A stretch of 64,000 bases of DNA, from positions 124,001 to 188,000 of the forward strand of contig NZ_JHXL01000001.1 in NCBI RefSeq assembly GCF_000687735.1, given 5' to 3'. The notes beneath the pieces were generated by a model. The model was not told the origin of the DNA. It was given only the letters and a program-made list of their open reading frames with translations, and did not search any database. The position numbers and the translations under genes were made by a program. The first letter of the stretch is position 1. Each line of letters starts with the position of its first letter. This document shows, in pieces, positions 28,137-35,088 of the stretch. The stretch is from Acholeplasma equifetale ATCC 29724 (GTDB taxonomy: Bacteria > Bacillota_I > Bacilli_A > Acholeplasmatales > Acholeplasmataceae).

Positions 28137-28599
28137 CTTAAATTATACTAACTTAATAGAGTTTATTCAATTTACGGCTATGTTTTTTAACAAGTCTCTA
28201 ATAAAAACAGCTTCATTAAGCCATAAATTAAGGGTTCTAGAAAATTACATATATATGACACTAGGGTGCTAAAATTTTTACACGATTTGAAGGATAGGGT
28301 GCTAAAGTTGTATTAAACCTCAAAACCTTAGACAGTAGAGTGACGGAGGACTTAAACCCTTTTGAATACTCTTTAGGTGATGAGATAAAATGAGTGTAGT
28401 TCGTATTGGCAATTTAGCATAAAAACCAAAAAATATGTTACTTTGGTACTTTAGCCATCAGTTCAACCATGTAAGAGGAAACATATTTTAGTTGATTTTG
28501 ATGTTACTTCAATACACACAAGGTTGATTTTTTAAGCAATATGGTTTTTTCAACGCACATTGAGAATATTGGTTTCTTAAAACTTAAAAATCAAAAGTA
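28137..28599. other. Non-coding, apparently decayed region after cadA
   Basis: About 460 bases with stops in all frames and no recognisable gene. It holds a 12-bp direct repeat (next entry). The texture is uneven and short open stretches are interrupted, as in a mobile-element remnant. No intact transposase or terminal inverted repeats were found, so the origin is inference only. Confidence 0.45.
28262..28306 (+). repeat. Two 12-bp direct repeats, TAGGGTGCTAAA, 33 bp apart
   Basis: Exact copies lie at 28262-28273 and 28295-28306. Spaced short repeats of this kind are found in the ends of some insertion sequences (IS21-type among others) and beside them here is the putatively imported metal cassette. 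No transposase is present to confirm this. Confidence 0.6.
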
Positions 28600-28628
28600 T
28601 TAACGACTGAATCATAAATTTTTATAAT
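28600..28628 (+). promoter_or_regulatory. Promoter of the SAM-riboswitch transcript
   Basis: TTAACG (28600-28605) and TATAAT (28623-28628) are separated by 17 bases, directly before the aptamer. Confidence 0.6.
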
Positions 28629-28633
28629 GAAAT

Positions 28634-28720
28634 TACCATAAAGAGAAGGTGAGAGACAAGCTCTAAGACCCTTCAGCAACCTGCAAAAATTCGTAAGGTG
28701 CTAATGCTTGAATGATGGTG
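28634..28720 (+). promoter_or_regulatory. SAM-I (S-box) riboswitch
   Basis: The S-box conserved pieces occur in order. An AAAGAG segment precedes an AAGGTGAG strand. A GAGAGACAAGCTCT hairpin follows, then CTTCAGCAACC (28671-28681) and AAGGTGCTAATGCTTG (28695-28710). P1 can be closed by ACCAT (28635-28639) with ATGGT (28714-28718). The 3' side, ATGATGGTG, can instead pair with CACCGTCAT of the following terminator (one G-U), giving an antiterminator. This is the usual OFF logic: high SAM stops transcription. Confidence 0.9.
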
Positions 28721-28738
28721 GTTTATAGGTCGACATAT

Positions 28739-28770
28739 AAAAACACCGTCATCGATGGTGTTTTCTTTTT
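28739..28770 (+). terminator. Riboswitch-controlled terminator
   Basis: AAAACACC (28740-28747) and GGTGTTTT (28757-28764) form a stem that can extend inward through TC/GA pairs, followed by CTTTTT. It overlaps the antiterminator partner. Confidence 0.85.
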
Positions 28771-28786
28771 GGTAGAAAGGAAAATA

Positions 28787-29089
28787 ATGAATTATATAAT
28801 GGAATATTTGGTATATGTCGTACATAATGAGTTAAAAATAAAGGAATCATCTGTGAGTATATGTGTACCAATTAATCGTTTTCTAGATGTTGTAAGCAAC
28901 TGTAATATTGATACTTTAACTATTGATGATAGAAGATATTTATACGTATATCTTCCTCACAAAGAGTTTGAACCAAAAACAAAAGTACTAGTTTCAAGAA
29001 TAATTGATAATACAATTATGGATATGACAGAAGAAGATAAACCTTATATGCATAAGTTTTCAGATGCACTAAATATGATAAAAAAATAA
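28787..29089 (+). CDS. Unknown protein under SAM-riboswitch control
   Basis: This is a 100-residue soluble protein that I do not recognise. It is mixed alpha/beta by eye, with no signal peptide, membrane segment or cysteine cluster. It has two cysteines (VSICVP and SNCNID) and an acidic segment, TEEDKPYM, near the C-terminus. ATG 28787 follows AGAAAGGA. An upstream in-frame ATG at 28712 lies inside the aptamer and would have to be translated through the terminator, so it is rejected. It is the only gene of its transcript. S-box control implies a role when SAM is scarce, such as methionine or SAM acquisition, recycling or sensing, but nothing in the sequence shows which. Confidence 0.8.
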   Translation: MNYIMEYLVYVVHNELKIKESSVSICVPINRFLDVVSNCNIDTLTIDDRRYLYVYLPHKEFEPKTKVLVSRIIDNTIMDMTEEDKPYMHKFSDALNMIKK

Positions 29090-29117
29090 AATAATGGTTA
29101 TTTTAAAGTAAATTTAA

Positions 29118-29160
29118 TAAAAAACACCTACTTTTATAATAAAATGTAAAAAAGGTAGGT
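29118..29160 (+). promoter_or_regulatory. Inverted repeat that could hide a ribosome site
   Basis: CACCTACTTTT and AAAAGGTAGGTG are near-perfect complements (one bulge) flanking a TATAAT-containing segment. The right arm includes the AGGTAGGTG ribosome site of the next gene. If the transcript contained both arms it would mask the site. If transcription starts from the internal TATAAT, only the right arm is transcribed. Confidence 0.45.
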
Positions 29161-29166
29161 GAAAAG

Positions 29167-29583
29167 ATGTTAAAAGATCGCTTATTAGTACAAACTTTGG
29201 TTAAAAAAAATGTTGAATATGTTTGGGATGTTTATCATAATCCAAAACATATCATAAATTGGAATCATGCATCTGATGATTGGTATTGTCCAACAGCAAT
29301 GAATGATTTAGTTGTTGGAGGAAAATTCACCTATAGAATGTCATCCAATGACGATAAATATTCATTTGATTTTGAAGGTATTTATACAAAAATAGAAAAA
29401 CCATCATTTTTTGCCTATGTCATGACAGATGGACGAGAAGTAGACGTCTACTTTAGAAAACATCTTGAAGGTACTGAAATTTTTATTTTCTTTGATCCTG
29501 AAAAAGAAAATCCTAAAGAATTACAACAAATGGGTTGGCAATCGATTTTAGATAATTTCAAATTATATACTGAATCTTTATAA
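29167..29583 (+). CDS. SRPBCC/AHSA1-type domain protein
   Basis: This 138-residue protein has the layout of the Activator of Hsp90 ATPase homolog 1 (AHSA1)-like START/SRPBCC fold. An N-terminal strand is followed by VEYVWDVYHNPKHIINWN and WYCPTAMNDLVVGGKFTYRM. A GIYTKIEKPSFFAYVMTDGR strand pair, HLEGTEIFIFFDPE and the long C-terminal helix with MGWQSILDNFK complete it. The fold binds hydrophobic ligands in a central cavity, and members are rarely characterised. It has its own terminator, so it is monocistronic. Function unknown. Confidence 0.85.
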   Translation: MLKDRLLVQTLVKKNVEYVWDVYHNPKHIINWNHASDDWYCPTAMNDLVVGGKFTYRMSSNDDKYSFDFEGIYTKIEKPSFFAYVMTDGREVDVYFRKHLEGTEIFIFFDPEKENPKELQQMGWQSILDNFKLYTESL

Positions 29584-29608
29584 ACACCTAAAATTTAGGT
29601 GTTTTTTT
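29582..29608 (+). terminator. Terminator after the SRPBCC gene
   Basis: AAACACCTA and TAGGTGTTT pair around a short AT loop and are followed by a T run. Confidence 0.85.
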
Positions 29609-29670
29609 CTATATAATAATATATATATAATAAAAAACTTATAGCAAATTTATGAATGGATGTGAAGTTT

Positions 29671-30222
29671 ATGAAATTTATTAATATATTTGGTCCAGGA
29701 GCAGTTGGGAAGATGTCTGTAGGTCAAGAATTAGCAAAACTTAAAGGATATAAACTCTTTCATAATCATATTACAATTGAATTTGTTATAGAAACACTTG
29801 GTTTTTATGAAAGTAACACAATAAATCAAATTAGGGATATCCTATTTGAATCTTTTGCAAAAAGTGAAATTGAAGGTGTTATATTTACTTTCATGTGGGC
29901 ATTTGATTATATAAAGGACTGGGATTTTGTTTATAAATATAAAAATTTATTTGAGTCTCACGGATGGGAAACTTATTATATTGAGTTAGAAGCAAGTCAA
30001 GAAACAAGACTCTATCGAAATAAAACGGAGAATCGATTAAAACATAAACCTTCAAAGCGAGATATTGAATTAAGTGATAAACGTTTACTTGATGAAGACT
30101 CTAAATATAGATTAAACAGTTATGATGGGGAAATTCCATTCAAAAATTATTTAAAAATCAATAATGAAAATTTGTCACCTAGTGAAGTTGTTCAAAAGAT
30201 AATAAAAATTTTCGATTTATAG
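29671..30222 (+). CDS. Small P-loop protein (AAA_33/shikimate-kinase-like), function unknown
   Basis: This protein of about 183 residues begins FINIFGPGAVGKMSVGQELA, then YKLFHNHITIEFV. The P-loop GPGAVGKMS is unusual because Met follows the GK where Ser or Thr is normal, with Ser one position later. Small bacterial kinase-like proteins with an AVGKM-type loop and an FHNH motif form a recognisable but uncharacterised group. The C-terminal half contains an Arg-rich lid-like segment, RLYRNKTENRLKHKPSKRD. ATG 29671 keeps the P-loop at the N-terminus; ATG 29656 adds five residues. The substrate is unknown. Confidence 0.75.
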   Translation: MKFINIFGPGAVGKMSVGQELAKLKGYKLFHNHITIEFVIETLGFYESNTINQIRDILFESFAKSEIEGVIFTFMWAFDYIKDWDFVYKYKNLFESHGWETYYIELEASQETRLYRNKTENRLKHKPSKRDIELSDKRLLDEDSKYRLNSYDGEIPFKNYLKINNENLSPSEVVQKIIKIFDL

Positions 30223-30291
30223 CAATATCAAAGCGGTTTTACATCCTTCTATGTTAAAATGAATTTGAGTTTATAAAATGTAGAAAGGTAA

Positions 30292-30751
30292 TTTTTATCA
30301 ATAGAGTTTTCTAAAATAGAAAATGATGATGTTATATTTTTTGAATATTATGTTGTAACAAATACATTAAGAATTGATAATACATTATTCAAATTATTAG
30401 ACGTCAATGAATCATTTGATCAAATAACCATAGAAGCATATCAAAAATATGTTCATCAAAATGGGGATTGAAATAGCTAAATATCACCATGAACGATATG
30501 ATGGTAGTGGATATAATGAAGGTTTAAAGGGAGATGAAATACCTTTATCAGCTAGAATTATGGCGATAGTTGACGTTTACGACGCTCTACGTTCTGTAAG
30601 ACCATATAAAAGAGCATTTTCTCATGATGAAACAGTATACATTATAACTAAAGAATCTGAAGGTCACTTTGATCCTAGAATTCTAAATTTATTTAGTCAA
30701 ATTCATATGAATTTTGAATTAATTTATGATTCATCAAAAAATAAGAAGTAA
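30292..30751 (+). pseudogene. Remnant of a PAS plus HD-GYP signalling protein
   Basis: After a good ribosome site (AGAAAGG, 30282-30288) the frame opens without any ATG, GTG or TTG. It encodes about 55 residues resembling the start of a PAS domain (FEYYVVTNTLRIDNTLFKLL ending in YQKYVHQNGD) and stops at TGA 30469-30471. A different frame, open from 30449, then encodes the C-terminal half of an HD-GYP phosphodiesterase: YHHERYDGSGYNEGLKG, IPLSARIMAIVDVYDALRS, RPYKRAF and HFDPRI. The HD dyad and first half of that domain are missing. Lost start, internal deletion and frameshift together indicate a dead cyclic-di-GMP-type gene. Confidence 0.85.
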
Positions 30752-30763
30752 TTTTTAAGATGA

Positions 30764-30792
30764 AAACACCTAGCACTAAGGTGTTTTTTATT
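30764..30792 (+). terminator. Terminator after the HD-GYP remnant
   Basis: AAACACCT and AGGTGTTT pair around AGCACTA-type loop sequence, followed by a T-rich tract. A TATAAT shortly downstream (about 30803-30808) probably serves the next gene. Confidence 0.8.
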
Positions 30793-30823
30793 TTAAATCA
30801 TATATAATAGTAGTAGGGTGAAT

Positions 30824-31768
30824 ATGAGTAAGAACAATGAAATACATAAGGAACTTAGAATACCTGCAGCGTTTTTTAAGTTTTTCCTACCAAGTTATCA
30901 ATTAAATACATTGAAATTAGCCAAAGCTTATTTTAATCGTAAAAAAGGTAAATGTAATCTAGACCTTTTTTTTGAAGAACGATTCATTAAAAAAAATGAT
31001 GGCAGTTTATTAAGAATTTGCATATATGCAAAAAAGGTAAGAAAATATAATGCACCTGGTATCCTTTGGATGCATGGTGGTGGTTATGGTCTTGGAACAC
31101 CTGAAATGAATGAAAAATTATTTGAAACATTGATTGAAGAAACAAATGCTGTTATCATATCACCAGATTATACATTATCCATTGATAAACCATATCCTGA
31201 AGCTTTATATGATTGCTATGAAGCTTTAAAATTTATGTATCATTTTGGTAATATGTACATGATTGATAAAAACAAAATCATTGTTGGTGGTGATTCAGCA
31301 GGTGGTGGTTTAGCATGTGCATTGTCACTTTATGCAAGAGATAAAAATGAAATACCAATAATGCTTCAAATTCCATTATATCCAATGATTGATGACCGTA
31401 TGATTACTGAATCTTCTAAAAACTTAATTGATCCAATATGGAATTCAAAATCAAATGAAATGGGATGGAAATTTTATTTAGGTGATTTATTTGGTGAAAA
31501 TAATGTTCCTTATTATGCTGCACCAGCAAGAGCGACCGACTTATCAAATTTACCAACATTTATAAGTTATGTTGGCTCTGTTGAGCCTTTTAAAGATGAG
31601 GTAATTGATTATGTTAATCGATTACAGAAAACAGGGGTTAAAACATACTTTAAAATTTTTGAAGGTGGTTATCATGCCTTTGATCAGATGCATCCTAAAT
31701 CTTCAATTGCTAAGGATGCAAAATTATTTCTTATAAATAGCATTAAAGACGTATTAGATAAAGGATGA
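30824..31768 (+). CDS. Alpha/beta hydrolase, HSL/acetyl-esterase type
   Basis: This 314-residue hydrolase of the hormone-sensitive-lipase family has the oxyanion motif WMHGGGYGLG, the nucleophile elbow GGDSAGGGLA and the catalytic His in FEGGYHAFDQ. The likely Asp is near VEPFKDEVIDY. The family hydrolyses short-chain acyl or acetyl esters, which could come from acylated sugars or lipids. There is no signal peptide. ATG 30824 follows TAGTAGGG; GTG 30818 lies inside that site. It precedes the RluA gene by 4 bases, so both share a transcript. Confidence 0.88.
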   Translation: MSKNNEIHKELRIPAAFFKFFLPSYQLNTLKLAKAYFNRKKGKCNLDLFFEERFIKKNDGSLLRICIYAKKVRKYNAPGILWMHGGGYGLGTPEMNEKLFETLIEETNAVIISPDYTLSIDKPYPEALYDCYEALKFMYHFGNMYMIDKNKIIVGGDSAGGGLACALSLYARDKNEIPIMLQIPLYPMIDDRMITESSKNLIDPIWNSKSNEMGWKFYLGDLFGENNVPYYAAPARATDLSNLPTFISYVGSVEPFKDEVIDYVNRLQKTGVKTYFKIFEGGYHAFDQMHPKSSIAKDAKLFLINSIKDVLDKG

Positions 31769-31772
31769 AAAT

Positions 31773-32606
31773 ATGAATGATTATTTAACTATTTACATTA
31801 CAAAAGAAAATTCAAATATAACAATTAAAGATTATTTATCAAATTTAGGAGTTGGTAAAAAGATTATTCATGAATATTCTCAATTAAGATTTTTTTTCGT
31901 AAATGGTATACCAACACATTCTATGTATCAATTAAAATTGCATGACATTCTAGAAATTTTATTAATAGATGAAAATGATGATGAAGTCAGTCCAAACTCA
32001 ATTGAAATATTATATGAAAATAGTGATTATTTAGCTGTTAAAAAACCTAGAGGTTTATTAACACATTCAGATGGATTAAATAAAGATCATTTAACAAGTC
32101 GAGTAGCTTATTATATGCAAAAGAAGAACTATCAGCACAAAGTATTACCAGTTCATCGTTTGGATGTTGATACAGAAGGAATTGTTTTATTTGCAAAAAA
32201 CTTTATAAGTTTATCCTATTTATCTAAACTTTTTGAAGAAAGAAAAATAATTAAAAAATATTACGCAATGGTGGAGGGTAAAATAAATCAAAGTGGCGTT
32301 ATTGATAAACCTCTTTCTATGAATAAAAAACTAAATAAAATGATAGTTGATCCAAAAGGACAACCATCAAAAACAAGTTATAAATTAATTAAATATTCTA
32401 ACGAAAATTCAATTTTAGACATTACTTTACACTCCGGTAGAACACATCAAATTCGTGCTCATTTTTCATCGATTTATCATCCTATTGTTGGTGATTCAAT
32501 TTATGGCAACGGTGGAGAAAAACTTGAATTGTATGCTTATTATTTAGAATTCATAGACTATAAGACAAAAGAAAAAGTAATCATTAAGGATAATATACCT
32601 TATTGA
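31773..32606 (+). CDS. RluA family RNA pseudouridine synthase
   Basis: This 277-residue pseudouridine synthase has an N-terminal S4-like region (about 1-70) and then YLAVKKPRGLLTHSD, VHRLDVDTEGIVLFAKN with the catalytic Asp, KYYAMVEGKI and HSGRTHQIRAHFSSIYHPIVGD. It isomerises uridines in rRNA or tRNA, and the exact target (RluC/RluD-like) cannot be read from sequence. Its stop abuts the stop of the convergent RsuA-type gene with no base between. Confidence 0.92.
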   Translation: MNDYLTIYITKENSNITIKDYLSNLGVGKKIIHEYSQLRFFFVNGIPTHSMYQLKLHDILEILLIDENDDEVSPNSIEILYENSDYLAVKKPRGLLTHSDGLNKDHLTSRVAYYMQKKNYQHKVLPVHRLDVDTEGIVLFAKNFISLSYLSKLFEERKIIKKYYAMVEGKINQSGVIDKPLSMNKKLNKMIVDPKGQPSKTSYKLIKYSNENSILDITLHSGRTHQIRAHFSSIYHPIVGDSIYGNGGEKLELYAYYLEFIDYKTKEKVIIKDNIPY

Positions 32607-33383
32607 TTACTTTATTTTTTCGTTTAATTTCATTAATTCATCATCAGTTAAATGACGATAATATCCTGTTGGTAAATCTTTTAACTGAATATGCATAATG
32701 CGAATTCGTTTTAAATCTATAACATGATATCCTAATGCGTCTGCCATTCGACGAATTTGGCGATTTAAACCCTGTTTAATACAAAGTTTGAATACATAGT
32801 CGGAAACAACTGTAACTTTTGCAGGAAGCGTTTTTTGGTTGGCATGTCGGACGGGATTATAAATGTTTACACCGTTTTCCATATTATATTTGAATTCTTT
32901 TGTAATAGGTTTATCAACAGTTACAATATATTCTTTTTCATGACCGTTTTCAGCTCTTAAAATTTTATTGACGATATCACCATCATTTGTTAATAGGATT
33001 AGGCCTTCGGTATCTTTATCTAATCTTCCTATCGGAAAAATCTTGTAAGGAAGATTCATAAATGTCACCATATTACCATTAATACTTGTATCTGTAGTTG
33101 ATACAATACCCTTTGGTTTATTTAACGCTAAATAAACTTTTTTTTGTAGGAGCGTTATAACTTGATTATCTAGGGTTACAACGTCATTATCGGTGATTTT
33201 CATTCCTAAAGTTGCAGTAACACCATTTACTTTAACTCTTCCAAACTGAATCATTTCATCAGCCTCTCTACGAGATGCTACGCCGCAATCAGAGATGAAT
33301 TTATTTAATCGATATAATTCACGTGACTGATGTTGAATATTTACTTGACTTTTTGAATTTTTATTATAGAGTTTTGCAAACAT
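32607..33383 (-). CDS. RsuA/RluB/RluF family pseudouridine synthase
   Basis: This 258-residue enzyme has an N-terminal S4 RNA-binding domain (RLNKFISDCGVASRREADEM), the active-site segment IGRLDKDTEGLILLTNDGD with the catalytic Asp, and LNRQIRRMADALGYHVIDLKR. The last element resembles RluF, which modifies 23S rRNA, but RluB or RsuA activity is possible. GAGGTGA is the ribosome site. It converges stop-to-stop with an RluA-family gene. Confidence 0.92.
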   Translation of the reverse strand: MFAKLYNKNSKSQVNIQHQSRELYRLNKFISDCGVASRREADEMIQFGRVKVNGVTATLGMKITDNDVVTLDNQVITLLQKKVYLALNKPKGIVSTTDTSINGNMVTFMNLPYKIFPIGRLDKDTEGLILLTNDGDIVNKILRAENGHEKEYIVTVDKPITKEFKYNMENGVNIYNPVRHANQKTLPAKVTVVSDYVFKLCIKQGLNRQIRRMADALGYHVIDLKRIRIMHIQLKDLPTGYYRHLTDDELMKLNEKIK

Positions 33384-33558
33384 AATATCACCTCAATTAA
33401 CCGATTTATTTTATCAAAAAATCACATTCTTTACAATGTAAAATCAATTCAATGCTCATCTTTTTATATGAACCGTTTTAATTTACTCATTTTTTTATAA
33501 CTTTACTTGAGTATTTTAAGTAAATATTTATAATAATATGTGGAAAGAAGGATACAAC

Positions 33559-34188
33559 ATGAAACATTATATAGAAACCCTTATTAAAGCGATACTAGCA
33601 GGATTAATGATTGGTATTGGATCTGCAATATATTTAAGTTTAAAATCAATAAACCCAATTATGGGCGCATTATTATTTAGTTTTGGATTATTAGTTATAT
33701 GTAATTTTGATTACAAACTATATACAGGTAGAGTAGCATATATCATTGATGAAAAACCTTCATATTTGATTGATATACTTATTATATTGATTGGTAACAC
33801 ATTAGGTGGTATATTTATTGCATTATGTCTATACTTTGGTGATATGTCCAATTTAATTGAAACTGCACAAGCACTTGTAAGTCATAAATTTGAATCAACA
33901 TATATTAATATGTTATTTAAAGCGATACTATGTGGTATGATGATGTATTTAGGAGTTGAGGGATTCAAACGTGCTAAAAATCCAATTAGTGCTAACGTTA
34001 TTTTATCATTTGCAGTTATAATTTTTATTTTAAGTGGATTTGAACACTCTATCGCAAATATTATTTATGTTGTTATATCAGGTCAAATTTCATTACATAT
34101 CTTAATATCATTATTAGTTATGGCACTAGGTAATTTGATTGGAGCAGTCATTTTAAACTTTTTAGAACAAAAAGCACATCTTAAGTAA
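33559..34188 (+). CDS. Formate/nitrite transporter (FNT) family channel
   Basis: This 209-residue protein with six hydrophobic segments has the pseudo-twofold layout of FNT pentameric channels (FocA, NirC, HSC). It includes the family motif GFEHSIANI, with the conserved central His, and the N-terminal KAILAGLMIGIGSAIYLSL. These channels move formate, nitrite, hydrosulfide or lactate-like anions. Formate export would suit a mixed-acid fermenter, but this is inference. ATG 33559 follows AAAGAAGGA; ATG 33538 is upstream of that site. Confidence 0.9.
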   Translation: MKHYIETLIKAILAGLMIGIGSAIYLSLKSINPIMGALLFSFGLLVICNFDYKLYTGRVAYIIDEKPSYLIDILIILIGNTLGGIFIALCLYFGDMSNLIETAQALVSHKFESTYINMLFKAILCGMMMYLGVEGFKRAKNPISANVILSFAVIIFILSGFEHSIANIIYVVISGQISLHILISLLVMALGNLIGAVILNFLEQKAHLK

Positions 34189-34247
34189 GCGTTGCATATT
34201 AAATAGCATCGCTTTTTTTTATGTTAAAATTGTTTTGAGGTGGAGAT

Positions 34248-35060
34248 ATGGAAAAAGTTGTTTTAATTACAGGTGCATCAAGTGGAATTGGCATGAATGC
34301 TGCAATCTACTTGGCTCAAAAAGGTATGAAAGTTTATGCAGCTGCAAGACGTATTGAACGATTAGAGTCGTTAAAACAATATGGAATTATACCAATTCAA
34401 ATGGATATAACTAAAGAAGAAGATCGCTTAAATGCAGTTAATTTAATTTTAAGGACTGAAGGTAGAATCGATGTGTTATTTAATAATGCAGGTTTCGGAT
34501 TATTTGGACCACTTGAGGATATTTCAATTGAAGATGCAAAATATCAATTTGATGTAAATCTTTTTTCGCTTGCAAGATTAACTCAAATGGTACTTCCTTA
34601 TATGAGAAATCAAAAAAGTGGAAGAATCATTAACACATCATCGATTGGTGGTAAAATCACATCACTTTTAGGTGGCTGGTATCACGCATCAAAGTTTGCT
34701 TTAGAAGCATATAGTGATTGTTTAAGATTAGAGGTTAAACAATATGGTATTAAAGTTGTCTTAATTGAACCTGGATTAATTAAGAGTGAATTTGCACAAA
34801 AAACATATCAAGATGCAAAGAAGTTTGAGAATTCACCTTATAGTAATCTATTAGAAAGAGTTAAAAAGCAAGCTGAAAATGACTATATTAAACGTCATGT
34901 TGGTTCAGATCCGATAGTTGTATCTAAAGTTCTTTTTAAGGCAATTACACGTAAAAAACCAAAAACAAGATATTTGTGTGGTAAGCTATCTAAAACTGCA
35001 GTTTTTGCAAGATGGATATTACCAGATAAAGTATTAGATTGGATACTATTAAAAAGATAA
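34248..35060 (+). CDS. Short-chain dehydrogenase/reductase
   Basis: This 270-residue SDR has the cofactor motif TGASSGIG (8-15), an AARR turn that favours NADP, DVLFNNAGFG, the catalytic Ser in NTSSIGG and Tyr145/Lys149 in YHASK. IEPGLIKSEF is the PG motif. The C-terminal extension suggests the 3-ketosphinganine/retinol-dehydrogenase-like subgroup (COG0300). The substrate is unknown. It is monocistronic with a following bidirectional terminator. Confidence 0.92.
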   Translation: MEKVVLITGASSGIGMNAAIYLAQKGMKVYAAARRIERLESLKQYGIIPIQMDITKEEDRLNAVNLILRTEGRIDVLFNNAGFGLFGPLEDISIEDAKYQFDVNLFSLARLTQMVLPYMRNQKSGRIINTSSIGGKITSLLGGWYHASKFALEAYSDCLRLEVKQYGIKVVLIEPGLIKSEFAQKTYQDAKKFENSPYSNLLERVKKQAENDYIKRHVGSDPIVVSKVLFKAITRKKPKTRYLCGKLSKTAVFARWILPDKVLDWILLKR

Positions 35061-35088
35061 AAAGAAGCCAAATTTGGCTTCTTTACTT
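35061..35088. terminator. Bidirectional terminator between the SDR gene and malQ
   Basis: AAAGAAGCCAAA and TTTGGCTTCTTT form a perfect 12-bp inverted repeat. The malQ stop codon lies within its right end. Confidence 0.8.

Noticed and set aside
28137-28599. Intact insertion sequence
   Set aside because: No transposase frame, no terminal inverted repeats and no target duplication could be found. Only short direct repeats remain.
28712-28786. Longer N-terminus for the riboswitch-controlled protein
   Set aside because: It would be encoded by the aptamer's P1 strand and the terminator. The ATG at 28787 has its own ribosome site.
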